The position numbers and the translations under genes are program-made. Of a DNA stretch of 35,480 nucleotides, positions 18,701 through 25,700 are shown piece by piece. Below the pieces are notes generated by a model. It had not been told where the DNA came from. It worked only from the letters and a program-made list of their open reading frames with translations, and did no database searches. How positions within the stretch are numbered: the stretch's first letter is position 1; each line of letters begins with the position of its first letter. Where the stretch lies: positions 1 to 35,480 of the IMG/VR virus record IMGVR_UViG_3300005580_000011; one strand, written 5' to 3'. Source of the stretch: a virus.

Positions 18701-21700
18701 TTCAGTAAGCCCAGAATTTAAATCATTCCCAACAAAGATGACTCCACTTCCAAATCAATCAGGTGATCCTGAGATGTCATCTATTGATCCAACTACAGTG
18801 GACACATCAACGGCTACAGTTCCTGGTTATGCAGATGGCGGGCCTGTAAATGTTGTACCATCAATACGATCTTATTTAAAGAAAAAGACGTTTGAATCCT
18901 TCCCTAAGAAACCAGGAAAGACCCGCAGCCCAGGAATGGGCATTGATAAGGACCCAATGCGCTATGCAGGCTCTGGCGCTTCTATGGGAGGTATTGGAAG
19001 CGGAGTCTACGGATTTGGTCCACTTATGTTCCACGATGGTGGTCTAGTAGGACACAAGCATACAATGACTGCTGGTATAGAGCCAGACGGAAAACTATCT
19101 ACAATGATTAAAGCCGCAGAGTCAATGCTTGGCTTTAAAGAAGGCAACGAGGATAACGATACATTTTTTGGTAAATGGCAGGACAATAGGGATAAAAATA
19201 TAAACTCTAGGTTTATTGCTTGGTGCGGTGCCTTTATGAACTGGGTAGCAAATGCTGCTGGAGTTCCATTAGATAATATGGTTTATACAGCTGGTGGTGC
19301 TCAAAAGTTTAAAGAAAAGGGTGATTACCATACATCAGATCCACAGGTAGGAGATATGGCATTCTTTAATTATGGATATGATAACAATAAGCCAGGCCAG
19401 GATCGAATACAGCATATAGGTTTAGTCAGAAACATTTTATCAAAATCTTTGCTTGAGACAATTGAAGGAAATACTGCAGAGGTAGAACCACCACTAGTAT
19501 TCCCAAAGGGATATGAAGATAAAGAATATTATGACAAGGATAGACTATTTAGAATTAGAGACGGTGTATTTAAAAGAAAAAGATTATACAACCATCCAGG
19601 AGCATCTATAGTTGGGTTTGGAAGACCTAAGTATAAAGGAGAAACTACACTCGGTGGACTATTAATAAATAGCGGAAAAACTCCAATCATTCCAAATATT
19701 GGAAAAGATCCACGCTCTCTTTACGCAGCAGCTCTTGGATATGCCGATGGCGGTATTGTAAACTCTAATAATTCTCCATTCTTATTTAATGCGGAAACAC
19801 ATAAAAAAAATAATCCTTTAATTAGAGAAAATTATAAATTAGAAGCAGAAGGAAAGTTTCGCCCTTACACACCAGCTATTCTTCCAGATAGAAGCTCAAT
19901 AACTCAAGAAGAAATTAATCAGATTTTAAAGGGAAGGTATCTTCCTGAAACACCAGAAGCAGCTGAATTCTTTGCCTTGCAGTCAATGAATGGTTACAGA
20001 GATCTTGACTTTATTAGAAAGAATTTAAAAAAGGCTACAGCATCCAGATTGCCTAATTTCAATATGTCCCCAGCAATTGGAAGATCAGCAACAGCACTGG
20101 CACGTAACGGAAGATCAGAAGAATTTATTAGACACGTTTTGGGAATCACAGATCCTTCTATTCCAGTTCCAGGGTTTAAAGGAGGCGCAGGATATGCTAA
20201 CGGCGGCTTAGTTAAAGGATATAAAGACGGAGGATTATTTGGCGGGCTGAAAAATAAATTCAGTAGCTACTTCGATCAGTTTGGAAAAAATAAAGAAGAT
20301 GTTGATAAAGCACCTGGTACAAGAAAGTATACTGAAGGAATCCTTAGAGGGATTATGAGAAGCGTTGATCCAACGGGCGGAATGTTGCAGAAGATGCCTG
20401 GACACAAATCAATAGAAAACTTTATCTACTCTGCCGTTGGAAAACCAATTGAAGAAATAATAGCAGGTAGCGGAACCAAGGGAGACTATCTCTGGACAGG
20501 ACTAAACTTTGTTCCAGGAGCAAGTATTTTAAAGGGTGCAAAAGGAGTAAATGCTGGAATAAAGGGAGCAACTCGCATTGGCTTAGCATCTGTTATGGAG
20601 ACGGTAGAGAGGGCAAAAAACACTGTTCCTTTATTAAAATCATTTAATCCATTTAAATATTCTAGTGAGACAGCTTACGCCGCAAAAAGATTTTCTCCTT
20701 TAACTGTTTTTGATAACACTGTATTGTTTCCAAAATTATTAAATAAGTTAATGGACGGAGGCGCATTAGCTAAAACAGAAGCAAAATCTAAATATGCTGA
20801 ATTAATCGAAAAAATGAATTCTGCAGCAAGTACCTGGGAAAGAACTAAAACTGGAAGCTTCCCACTTTCTCCGTTTATACAAGGATCATTACAAGCTGGC
20901 ACAGGCATAATTATAAACACTCCAAGGCAGCTGGCAAAAGCATTTAAGTCTAGAAATCAGAAAGCAACTGGATTTAAAGCCTTGGCAGAAAGAGCTAGCG
21001 CATTTTTAAAGCCACCTGGAGATAACCCAGCTTTTTGGTCAAGGGGATATGGTGTAGCAATGCCATCCCTTGCAAAAACAACAATTGATATAGCTGGAAA
21101 TGCAGTTAGACACCCTCACGCAACTGTTCAAACTTTAATTCACGAGCTTGGACATAGAGATCATGATCTATTTGGAAATCTTTCATCAATATGGAGTGGG
21201 CTTAAAGAATCAGGTAAGGTCCCCGAACCCAACATGGGAAGCATTAAAGAATTTTATGCTGATCTATTTTCATATAGAGGAATAAAATCTTTAAAGGATA
21301 AACTCCCTGGTTTTGATTCATTAAAACACCGTTGGGAAGAAGGCCTGGGGTACAATCTAGGTTCTCCAGCTTCTTCAACCTTAGAGAGTTCTGTATTAGA
21401 TAATTTATACGAACAACTGGAGATCGCTCTACGAAATCCTGGAGTAAGAGGACCCCAAGTAGGGCAAGCGTGGTCGCAAACTCAAGCCGCTCTTATGAGA
21501 ACAGCAGAACCTGTCGTGACTGGGACTCAGTCTTTGATATACGAGGGCATGGCCAAGATATTTGGGGAAAATGGAATAATAAGCGGAGCTGATAATTTTG
21601 AAAATCTAGTAGCATTAGCTACTAAGATGGGTTGGGATGATTTAATTCCAAAGGCTGGATCTGCAAAGAAGCCAAATCTATTAACATCAATTCTTTCTAA

Positions 21701-22115
21701 TATGCCACCTTTAGGACTACCGCTTTCTCCAATAAATGCTTTACAAGATAAAACAGGTATTGATATGGATAAGATAATGAAGGCCCTTGGTAAAATGCTA
21801 ACAGTTACCTCGCCAATAGGAAATAAAGGCCCTGGCAATATGTATAACTTACCTAGATTTGAGGCGGGAATCAATATGGTTCCAGCAGATATGTTAGCAA
21901 TGATTCATAAGAATGAAGCAGTAGTACCAGCACATATGAACCCATTTAATCCAAATGCTACAACATCTGCAATAGCATCAGGATCAGTATATAATATTAA
22001 TGTAGAGCTAAATGGAACTACAGTAACAGCACAAGATGTTGCAACTCAAATACACAGAGAGATGAAATTAAAAGAAATGGCAGCTGGAGTAAATAGAAAA
22101 GTTGGTAGACCATGA
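9726..22115 (+). CDS. Giant tape measure protein with embedded enzyme-like modules
   Basis: At 4129 residues this is a very long tape measure, which sets tail length and is ejected ahead of the DNA. The GTG start has AGGAG at 9715-9719 and overlaps the chaperone stop by one base. Residues about 150-510 resemble the TP901 tape-measure core (INWGKNTQWAGRQLTVGLTVPLTMFG, AFREADQELVRLTKVYGG). Hydrophobic stretches lie near 535-580 and 1889-1990 and a long coiled coil near 2318-2470. Further modules are an unrecognised region (1030-1300), a possible kinase-like domain (1355-1605), two CHAP-type domains (around Cys2881 and Cys3167) and a zincin (HELGH at 3806). Repeated GG signposts separate them. 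The C-terminus (VELNGTTVTAQDVATQIHREM) is typical for the family. The CHAP domains fit local peptidoglycan opening during DNA entry. Confidence 0.95.
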   Translation: MADEQIVTSIVAKADLSSLVSEVHRASASLQQLQRELLSSNRAIASSTKLANNLFRDTLTGSGQYSSHFVNLNSDVDKFGKNLDAGRLKLRNYFSTFREHATTQKGMIRELAKEQVMLQNSVLQPLGRNAQGLMQYNVMIPRGLDAIANSGKLARMEMQIMNRALSEGAGSLINWGKNTQWAGRQLTVGLTVPLTMFGAAAGKAFREADQELVRLTKVYGGLAATSATELKRVREEVVETAKMLSKTMGSSFKETIALGADIAATGQMGNQLLDSIAETTRLSILGEVDRQDAMKATLSIQTAFKQNTKELTESINFLNAVENQTSTTLADLVEAIPKAGPVIQQLGGDVKDLALYLTAMREGGINASEGANALKSGLASLINPTKQTVGMMSDFGIDVMGMVAKNTGDTTGLLMDLQKALDSLDPLSKARAMEQMFGKFQFARMSALLNNLGKEGSQTLQVLNLMKATTGELADIASRELKMITESASGKYKKAIEGLKAELADVGEEFLGVATKLITAATKILDFFTGLPAPIKKALTFLAGFTALVGPLIMLTGVLANFFGYITKGIVQLRAFFMKASGWKMLTPEIIAAQKAAEMVETAFYSDAAAAQVLHNALQKLVLDYQNLQAVSAKNAVPVNPGVRTVGGAPVMVAGRRVVDPTDPYVGDVDTRAMSHINPRDPNNPATIFGGVPGAVPVNRGISRTPQIYMHDRLPNVEGLTSIKGISTGIVPGEAAKHHALMATLGMQSQQEIAALKKTIAMGGTVSRELLDTFDDILPITQRFADSAATQSAAIVQQMRNAEITVEQAKARILALNAQIEADMGAAVTAYAASRGRTIDLTRAPMMDQPVVDANGQFTLRDLYKKKANLSVMNEFGRLRGVRTFGAPYSIQTTRPPRFNTGGEIESFGPNKTTVSGPSSIDYDDRLGNVPLGGYVLNQAASMDPANAALVAMAPSTYLNDGGNITAALTPQETVFGPQIQRMPELYAAVDAANSGYNFGGQIMNGIAGYGKKTANTPGSKMDERLFKKQYKEYLRFINNPRYADDMRVRMIMLDAAELSYTAKMPMDKAIQTATSNFDSAKMQSGGSDEQFVKLRIKQVQDLEKRHPELKVKNAKNAEISSSKALNYNLNKVRDAMLRDQRFAGVHDLISAVSPTTFKNKKGMPIIQGLHDRAHFRRRGSLGYMTSGYMGLAAVLPSGINNIMSRLETLGLSRDVLNLNAEDARENFASALKRTGMDKFATVDDLYAAVMDDGKFKSKAQIESGNVIRANRKQKNSWSMFLEAAATRQKWIPGRPPRLVPAGYNLGGMIPGGSISRGRSSYGNPMPLLAPEKMLKILTTAKTLSSKDSLGSFASMPVTKYGHQIAPSSGMSYPVPGVSGIYRDPTGKLVFVKGVPNELTAIHEPIGTTIMRNAFGINSPVQTARTISNPLDPSKKSKLLALESDFDPRFVSTGVLWKEDQVIRQLAGSLLMNNKDLSRSNVFGNFNPDVGNAGVFAKASGNAALATEMNSMERQAMINLLAVKGGARKDFARDTAPIVAKMSPRKYGRLMKKALEEARPELVKIINGLPKELRQPYVAMLQRLDDGIDVDWSKYHSIHANPRYLNSGGPVGGAVRQGRYSYGRKGNPATRAAQERARAERAASYNTRSGSSYTASGNPQMQVARVPYVGGTGVAGNVYTGVPTASMARTVSTMRLAQFPYMNMPTMPMNIPGVGNTAAISAAFAGMGNSIKRDSIQLAKAIDINARVIAMSTKASAQSMINTTKSMSTKLAASSKALASSIQALPGRAANGINNFRNSVIQEQQAYAARNYPAGMAVPTQGFFGPGYIGKFKDHGDGVQSRKVGSVGFRKREYLVNNASTGGHSVSMTAAQAKASGVTIPPRGGMGMGAQMGIGMAGSMGGMALMQKEKVLGMSGMQAGLGLMVASSILPFLPFVRMATAAKAGMAAVSKGIRTIATGAATATKAVALLGRLLKGFGPIGLVIGTVIEGLNLYKKIQDSRQDATMGLGLTARAAEQAGIKYFNLNEEMKNTIANRKLLSAQAAGGQNLSAGLPGLAMDVKQMKVAKEEGKKLKELIESINRSGGFDETLRLVNNQKAQFIAAGLSVEEANKKIYGALANSSQSGDMYKILSNSSFAGITDQATAANFAVGNLLNTLNKGSDFVDFGRELGAGFESLINIFGLTTKALVGTEDEAGNVIDEFAAYQKVIGDFNRVYGDALNKPIGDEAYNELSRSNRLLGEITTRADSVQGILAKWTLFSSGFAADLSKVDSALAIKLAGFTQSIVGAMDDLGDVGGTATTYGTVETALTKLQKTINATSAASQRAANAAQRNAQEELKAIAKKIKLIDDEKNKKLEALRATQEASNYALELQKLQIEYSDAISRGDMARANQAKLDIDQLTLNRQSELAQKAVEDAANAAKAPLEKKAAGIQEKSEARSNAAALAADRTAVAQEIKLTMEGFQSRYNQLTVEGINVALLPVELQAAAQAEVDRKLVALIKEIQKSGTGNSLSAKYIRDGFSKYFTENGKAIQLQTTSVAYNGSVLTEIKTLSKGVLDQFKVDQKAVLAQAEAITGGLKIKELNDNLVKALTRYEPNTPQGTKSDEVLRPGTAKDYTNTAKSLNQAGAAATNLVSGGSYEMYVRENNDGMKEYFKVFKYKGKAYAVNPMDGQIYKYDYASGTITDLYKSVGDANKKAAGGHITGPGTGTSDSIPAMLSHGEYVVKASSVAKYGVRTLDAINRQKFHKGGPVHDHLDDGTHPPSQISLGDNRFVSVLPSATTWKKGMDDFYSVPRKNYGIDKITSPMGSLQRFLDIAKSQIGSGHNYRLHDRMTPDGGFGSQLGSAKPGDARFYDKGMSDTNKFNIWGNKKFGIGDETSWWCGQFVAWVAEKAGVKISDKMHSAWQATQKYKKKGLFNDLTKKNNYKNIKVGDLAWFDYQYDEDGRPFRDGVPDHATIVSKVAKDHIGVIGWYGDGDQVSQTFYKKTHPGLFGSVSPEFKSFPTKMTPLPNQSGDPEMSSIDPTTVDTSTATVPGYADGGPVNVVPSIRSYLKKKTFESFPKKPGKTRSPGMGIDKDPMRYAGSGASMGGIGSGVYGFGPLMFHDGGLVGHKHTMTAGIEPDGKLSTMIKAAESMLGFKEGNEDNDTFFGKWQDNRDKNINSRFIAWCGAFMNWVANAAGVPLDNMVYTAGGAQKFKEKGDYHTSDPQVGDMAFFNYGYDNNKPGQDRIQHIGLVRNILSKSLLETIEGNTAEVEPPLVFPKGYEDKEYYDKDRLFRIRDGVFKRKRLYNHPGASIVGFGRPKYKGETTLGGLLINSGKTPIIPNIGKDPRSLYAAALGYADGGIVNSNNSPFLFNAETHKKNNPLIRENYKLEAEGKFRPYTPAILPDRSSITQEEINQILKGRYLPETPEAAEFFALQSMNGYRDLDFIRKNLKKATASRLPNFNMSPAIGRSATALARNGRSEEFIRHVLGITDPSIPVPGFKGGAGYANGGLVKGYKDGGLFGGLKNKFSSYFDQFGKNKEDVDKAPGTRKYTEGILRGIMRSVDPTGGMLQKMPGHKSIENFIYSAVGKPIEEIIAGSGTKGDYLWTGLNFVPGASILKGAKGVNAGIKGATRIGLASVMETVERAKNTVPLLKSFNPFKYSSETAYAAKRFSPLTVFDNTVLFPKLLNKLMDGGALAKTEAKSKYAELIEKMNSAASTWERTKTGSFPLSPFIQGSLQAGTGIIINTPRQLAKAFKSRNQKATGFKALAERASAFLKPPGDNPAFWSRGYGVAMPSLAKTTIDIAGNAVRHPHATVQTLIHELGHRDHDLFGNLSSIWSGLKESGKVPEPNMGSIKEFYADLFSYRGIKSLKDKLPGFDSLKHRWEEGLGYNLGSPASSTLESSVLDNLYEQLEIALRNPGVRGPQVGQAWSQTQAALMRTAEPVVTGTQSLIYEGMAKIFGENGIISGADNFENLVALATKMGWDDLIPKAGSAKKPNLLTSILSNMPPLGLPLSPINALQDKTGIDMDKIMKALGKMLTVTSPIGNKGPGNMYNLPRFEAGINMVPADMLAMIHKNEAVVPAHMNPFNPNATTSAIASGSVYNINVELNGTTVTAQDVATQIHREMKLKEMAAGVNRKVGRP
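10173..11255 (+). other. Tape measure core domain (TP901-like), residues about 150-510
   Basis: Helical region with the family-typical pattern of an amphipathic start (SLINWGKNTQWAGRQLTVG), a Gly/Ala hinge, then AFREADQELVRLTKVYGG and KETIALGADIAATGQMG. It is followed by a hydrophobic pair of helices at about residues 535-580 (ALTFLAGFTALVGPLIMLTG), where tape measures usually carry their membrane-active part. Confidence 0.75.
12813..13625 (+). other. Unrecognised module in tape measure, residues about 1030-1300
   Basis: A Lys/Arg/Asp-rich globular region flanked by GG signposts at 1000 and 1307. It has KKQYKEYLRFINNPRYADDMRVRM, a long helix, then SAVSPTTFKNKKGMP, GLHDRAHFRRRGSLGYMT and LDVLNLNAEDAR-like helical segments. 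Its composition differs from the surrounding Ala/Gly-rich tape measure helices. I do not recognise the fold. Confidence 0.5.
13788..14540 (+). other. Possible kinase-fold (HipA-like) module in tape measure, residues about 1355-1605
   Basis: GIYRDPTGKLVFVKG resembles a kinase glycine/beta hairpin with a strand lysine (Lys1393), followed by a helix glutamate (Glu1404). Further on, MNNKDLSRSN gives Asp1476-x4-Asn1481, the spacing of the catalytic loop of protein kinases and HipA, and Asp1489 could be the second metal ligand. The region lies between GG signposts at 1307 and 1608. The spacing to the last Asp is shorter than usual and the assignment is tentative. Confidence 0.4.
15390..17135 (+). 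other. Hydrophobic region followed by long coiled coil in tape measure
   Basis: Residues about 1889-1990 are Gly/Ala/Met-rich and strongly hydrophobic (QAGLGLMVASSILPFLPFV and LLKGFGPIGLVIGTVIEGL), compatible with membrane insertion or pore formation. Residues about 2318-2470 form a charged Ala/Lys/Glu-rich coiled coil, the ruler-like part. Confidence 0.6.
18123..18725 (+). other. CHAP/NlpC-P60-type cysteine peptidase module 1 in tape measure
   Basis: Residues about 2800-3000. The helix FLDIAKSQIG leads into WWCGQFVAWVAEKAGV with candidate nucleophile Cys2881, then KVGDLAWFDYQ and DHATIVSKV with His2954, and GVIGWYGDGD. Order and spacing (Cys-x72-His) fit CHAP amidase/endopeptidases. The likely role is cutting cell-wall peptidoglycan at the injection site. 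Confidence 0.78.
19068..19625 (+). other. CHAP-type cysteine peptidase module 2 in tape measure
   Basis: Residues about 3115-3300. IKAAESMLGFKEG, then FIAWCGAFMNWVANAAGVP with Cys3167, QVGDMAFFNYGYD, and RIQHIGLVRNI with His3230 (Cys-x62-His), followed by TIEGNT, the strand typical of CHAP domains. It is clearly diverged from module 1 at the sequence level, so it is either an old duplication or a separate acquisition. Confidence 0.78.
21003..21335 (+). other. Zincin metallopeptidase-like module in tape measure
   Basis: TVQTLIHELGHRDHDLFG carries a full HExxH motif (His3806, Glu3807, His3810) in a helix context, and IKEFYADLFSYR provides a candidate third ligand Glu3842, 31 residues further on, the gluzincin arrangement. 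The preceding strand RHPHATVQ and the long polar surroundings fit a small zincin of the kind found in phage polyvalent proteins. Substrate unknown. Confidence 0.65.
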
Positions 22116-22705
22116 GTTTTCAAAAACTATCTAAAGGATCAATCTTATACATAGAGGCAGCAGATCCATATGCAATTAATCCAGTCAATAATTCCTTTAG
22201 CTACAAAGGCTCAAGTTATATTGCTCCAGGAAATACTTATACTGCAGCAGTGGCAACTACAAACGGACTTGATTATGGGTTTGCAGCACTAACAAATGTT
22301 TTTAGAAGAGTTACTGAGCACAATAGAGGCCCTTTGACATTAGACAACAATAGAATTGAACAGTCATCCAGAATGGCAAACGGAACCTTAAGAAAATATT
22401 TTATTGCAGATAAGCTAAACATTAGTGTTTCTTGGAACATGGTTCCTTCTTTTAGAAATGAAACAGTTGATGGTGCCTGGGGAGCAGAAGACATAAAGAA
22501 TTTTTATGAAAGCACTGCTGGTCGAGGAGCATTTAGAATAAAGATAAACCCAACAGTTTTTAATCCGCTGTTGATAACTGATCCAACAATGCCTTTATCT
22601 GATGACTATACATATACTGTAATGTTTACCTCTGCTGATTTTACAGTTGTAAAAAGAGGACTGCAAACTTATTGGGACGTAACTATTGCTTTGGAGCAAG
22701 TATGA
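22112..22705 (+). CDS. Distal tail / minor tail protein
   Basis: The 197-residue protein directly follows the tape measure with a 4-nt ATGA overlap, the position of the distal tail protein that caps the tube and begins the tip complex. It is beta-rich (SKGSILYIEAADPYAINPV, KLNISVSWNMVPSFRNETVDG, YTVMFTSADFTVVKRG, YWDVTIALEQV). Segments of this type are common in actinophage minor tail proteins and lack any enzyme motif. The next gene overlaps its stop by 4 nt and is preceded by GGAG inside this gene, so translation is coupled. The distal-tail assignment is based on order; the family is otherwise poorly characterised. Confidence 0.68.
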   Translation: MSFQKLSKGSILYIEAADPYAINPVNNSFSYKGSSYIAPGNTYTAAVATTNGLDYGFAALTNVFRRVTEHNRGPLTLDNNRIEQSSRMANGTLRKYFIADKLNISVSWNMVPSFRNETVDGAWGAEDIKNFYESTAGRGAFRIKINPTVFNPLLITDPTMPLSDDYTYTVMFTSADFTVVKRGLQTYWDVTIALEQV

Positions 22706-25700
22706 TATCGGCAAACACCACTACAACTGATTTGCTTAAAAAGGGATATACACTTTCAACTTCGGCGGGTGCAACAATAGAATATAATTTAAATACAATG
22801 GTAGAGTATATAACTGCAACATCAGATGCAATGGTAAACAAATATGCAGTTGCTTTCCAAAAACTATTTCCAATAGATACAATATATAAACCATTCAGGC
22901 CTTTATCTGCAGGCATTAAGTATTTAGTTCATACAGATGGAGAAACAGACACGCCAAAAGGCTCCTTTGAGAGACTTAGAAATATAAATGTAGGCGAATT
23001 GCCTAGGCTTTATCATCCTGGTCCAGATACGGTTTATAAGTACTGGCTTGCTCCTAAAAATACAAACATCAATATTTCTCTAGAATATTTTTCTGATGAA
23101 GCAAAAACTACAGCTAAGTTAATACCTACAAATAAAATTATTGCAAGATTTGAAATAAATCACGACACTCCAACTTCATGGACTATATCTGGAGTTAAAG
23201 AAGATAATACACCCATATCTGTTAACGGTCTTGGTTCTGTAATTGACGAAAAAACTGGCGAAGTGGCAATATATTATAATGGAACCGCATGGTCAACTAC
23301 AGAGCCAGCAACTTATTCTGGAACTCAAAAACTAAAAAAAATATCATTGTCTGCATCGAATTCTAATACTGGAAAGCTTATTGGTGTTATTGAGCTCAGC
23401 CCTAGGTGGGTAGTCAACATAGAATCAGACATTGTTTCATTTTTAATTAATAAAGAAACCACGGCAGACGACTCATCTGTTGTTCCAGTAGGAGTTATAA
23501 CAGCAAACTACTTAAGTTTATCTATAGTAAAGCCACACACAGGAACATCTAAATCAATTCTTGAATATGATAGGTTTTCTACTACAATTGATGATACTAA
23601 AATTTACTTGTTTAAAAATGCTATTATTAGACCATATGTAAATATAGGAACAGATTCTTCATCTGAAAAAATTATTCAAGGTTTTTTTTATGTAACATCC
23701 TGGAGCTTATCTGAATTTGGAGAAGCTACAATAGATGCTACAGATGCAGCAAAAGTATTACAAGATACAATGTGTCCTCAAATGTTGGTTGAAGACTCTC
23801 CAGTAACTTCAATTATTAAAAGAGTTTTAGACTCAGTTGGGTTTTCCACATATAAAATTAATGTGAAAACAAAAACTGATTCTGAACAAGTCGTTGAGGC
23901 TGATGATAATTCAATACCAACATTAGCATACTGGTGGTCAGATGGAGATAAAACAGTCTGGGATGTATTGCAAGAGCTATGTAGAGATATTCAAATGAAC
24001 GCTTTTGTTAGCGAATCAAATATTTTAAATTTCTACAGTAGAGATTTTATGTATGACACAACTCAGACTCCAGTTTGGACATTTACTAGTCAAAACTTAC
24101 CAGCAACTGGAGATTTGTTATATGCACCAAACATACAATCTTTAACAACAAAAGAACTTTTTTCTGCAAATCAGGTTAGAGTAAGATATGCAACAGCATT
24201 TACATCTGTAAATAACGAATCATCTTCTCCGTTGTGGAAATCAGAAACATCATTTTTGGGTGCTGGAGCACTAGCAAGCAAGATAGAACTCAATAGCACA
24301 ACTTTTGAGCTTAATCCAAATGTGGTAGTAGGTGCAAGAATAGATAAAATTATGGATCAGTTCTCTGGATATGTTTTAATTAACGGAGAAATTATTGAGT
24401 ATGATGGAATATATTATCAGTACAAGCCACTGGGTAAAACAGAGTTTGCTGACCCAGTTGTAATTAAAAGCCAATCAGATATCTGGAAGTATTCAACATT
24501 AGCTGAACCAGGATATGAAAATTTTCAGGCAATAAATAAATACAATATTAAAAAAAGAGGAGTGTTTAAAACTTCTCCAGAGATACATAACCCTCAAGTA
24601 GGATCATATATAAATGATCCTGGGGGAACACCAGACGCTAATAAATTTAATCTTATTAAAGGGGTTGTTTTAGCTACTCCAGATCTTCCAACAACAAAAT
24701 CTGCCCCAGGAGTTTATTATGTTCCTGAAGGGGAAGTTGTTAGCAAGGTTAAAAAAGGATTTTTAGCAGTCTCTAACCTTGACAAAGACAAAAAAACTTT
24801 TGATATGGCCATTAAGCAATTTAATTTAATTAATACATCTGCAAATTATTTTGCATTTGGAACTAGATTTTTCTTTGAAAGCCAGCTTAATACAGCAGCA
24901 CAGGTTGGAGGCATAGGGTTTTGCCTAGACGCAAATGGAAAAAATGGCTACTACATATTATTGAGAACTACTGCTTTTGCAGGACTAGAAAAAGATGTAA
25001 TGATTGTTAAAGTTAATAATGGAATACTTACAGTTTTAAAAGATAGCCAGCAAACTTCTACAAAAATAAAAGCTGGAATAGATGCTGGAGTAGAATACGG
25101 AATAGATGTATTCTTAAAAAGAGAAGTACGACCTTATTATAATACTGTTACAAACACTATAACAGTTTTTATTAATGGATTTAAAATAACGGCAGAGGAT
25201 AACGGTTCAGCGTCATATTACGGATATGTTCCAGCAAGAGGAATTACTAATAATGTTGGCTTGCATTGCGGACAAGGCACAGTTTATTTTGAGTATGTTT
25301 ATGCGGATGATATTACCGAAGAGATATATAAAAAAAATACTAGTCGTTTAACTTATGAACATAATGGCGTATACTCAGATGATACACTTTCAATGCTTTA
25401 TGGAGATATTATTTATAATGATGGAGATACTAAGCCTGATAAGAGCGGTAGTCTTTTTGAATTTGGAACGACTGCTAGAGAAATTAAAAAAACAAAAATT
25501 TCATATGATGATAGGCCAGCAAAGCCTATAGGTTTTAAAACATCTTTAAATAAATACGCAGTTGTTCTAGATCAAAAAATTCAGCCATTTGGAGCAGAAG
25601 GCTATGTGCTAAACACTAGCTCAGTTACAGTGCCATTAGATGATAACAACAACACAAGCTTCTATGTTCTGGGAAATTCAATCCAACGCTCTGGTTTTAT

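Noticed and set aside
22672-22701. TTG start 30 nt upstream for the large tail hub gene
   Set aside because: ATG at 22702 has GGAG with 5-nt spacing and the ATGA overlap typical of this operon; the TTG has no ribosome site.
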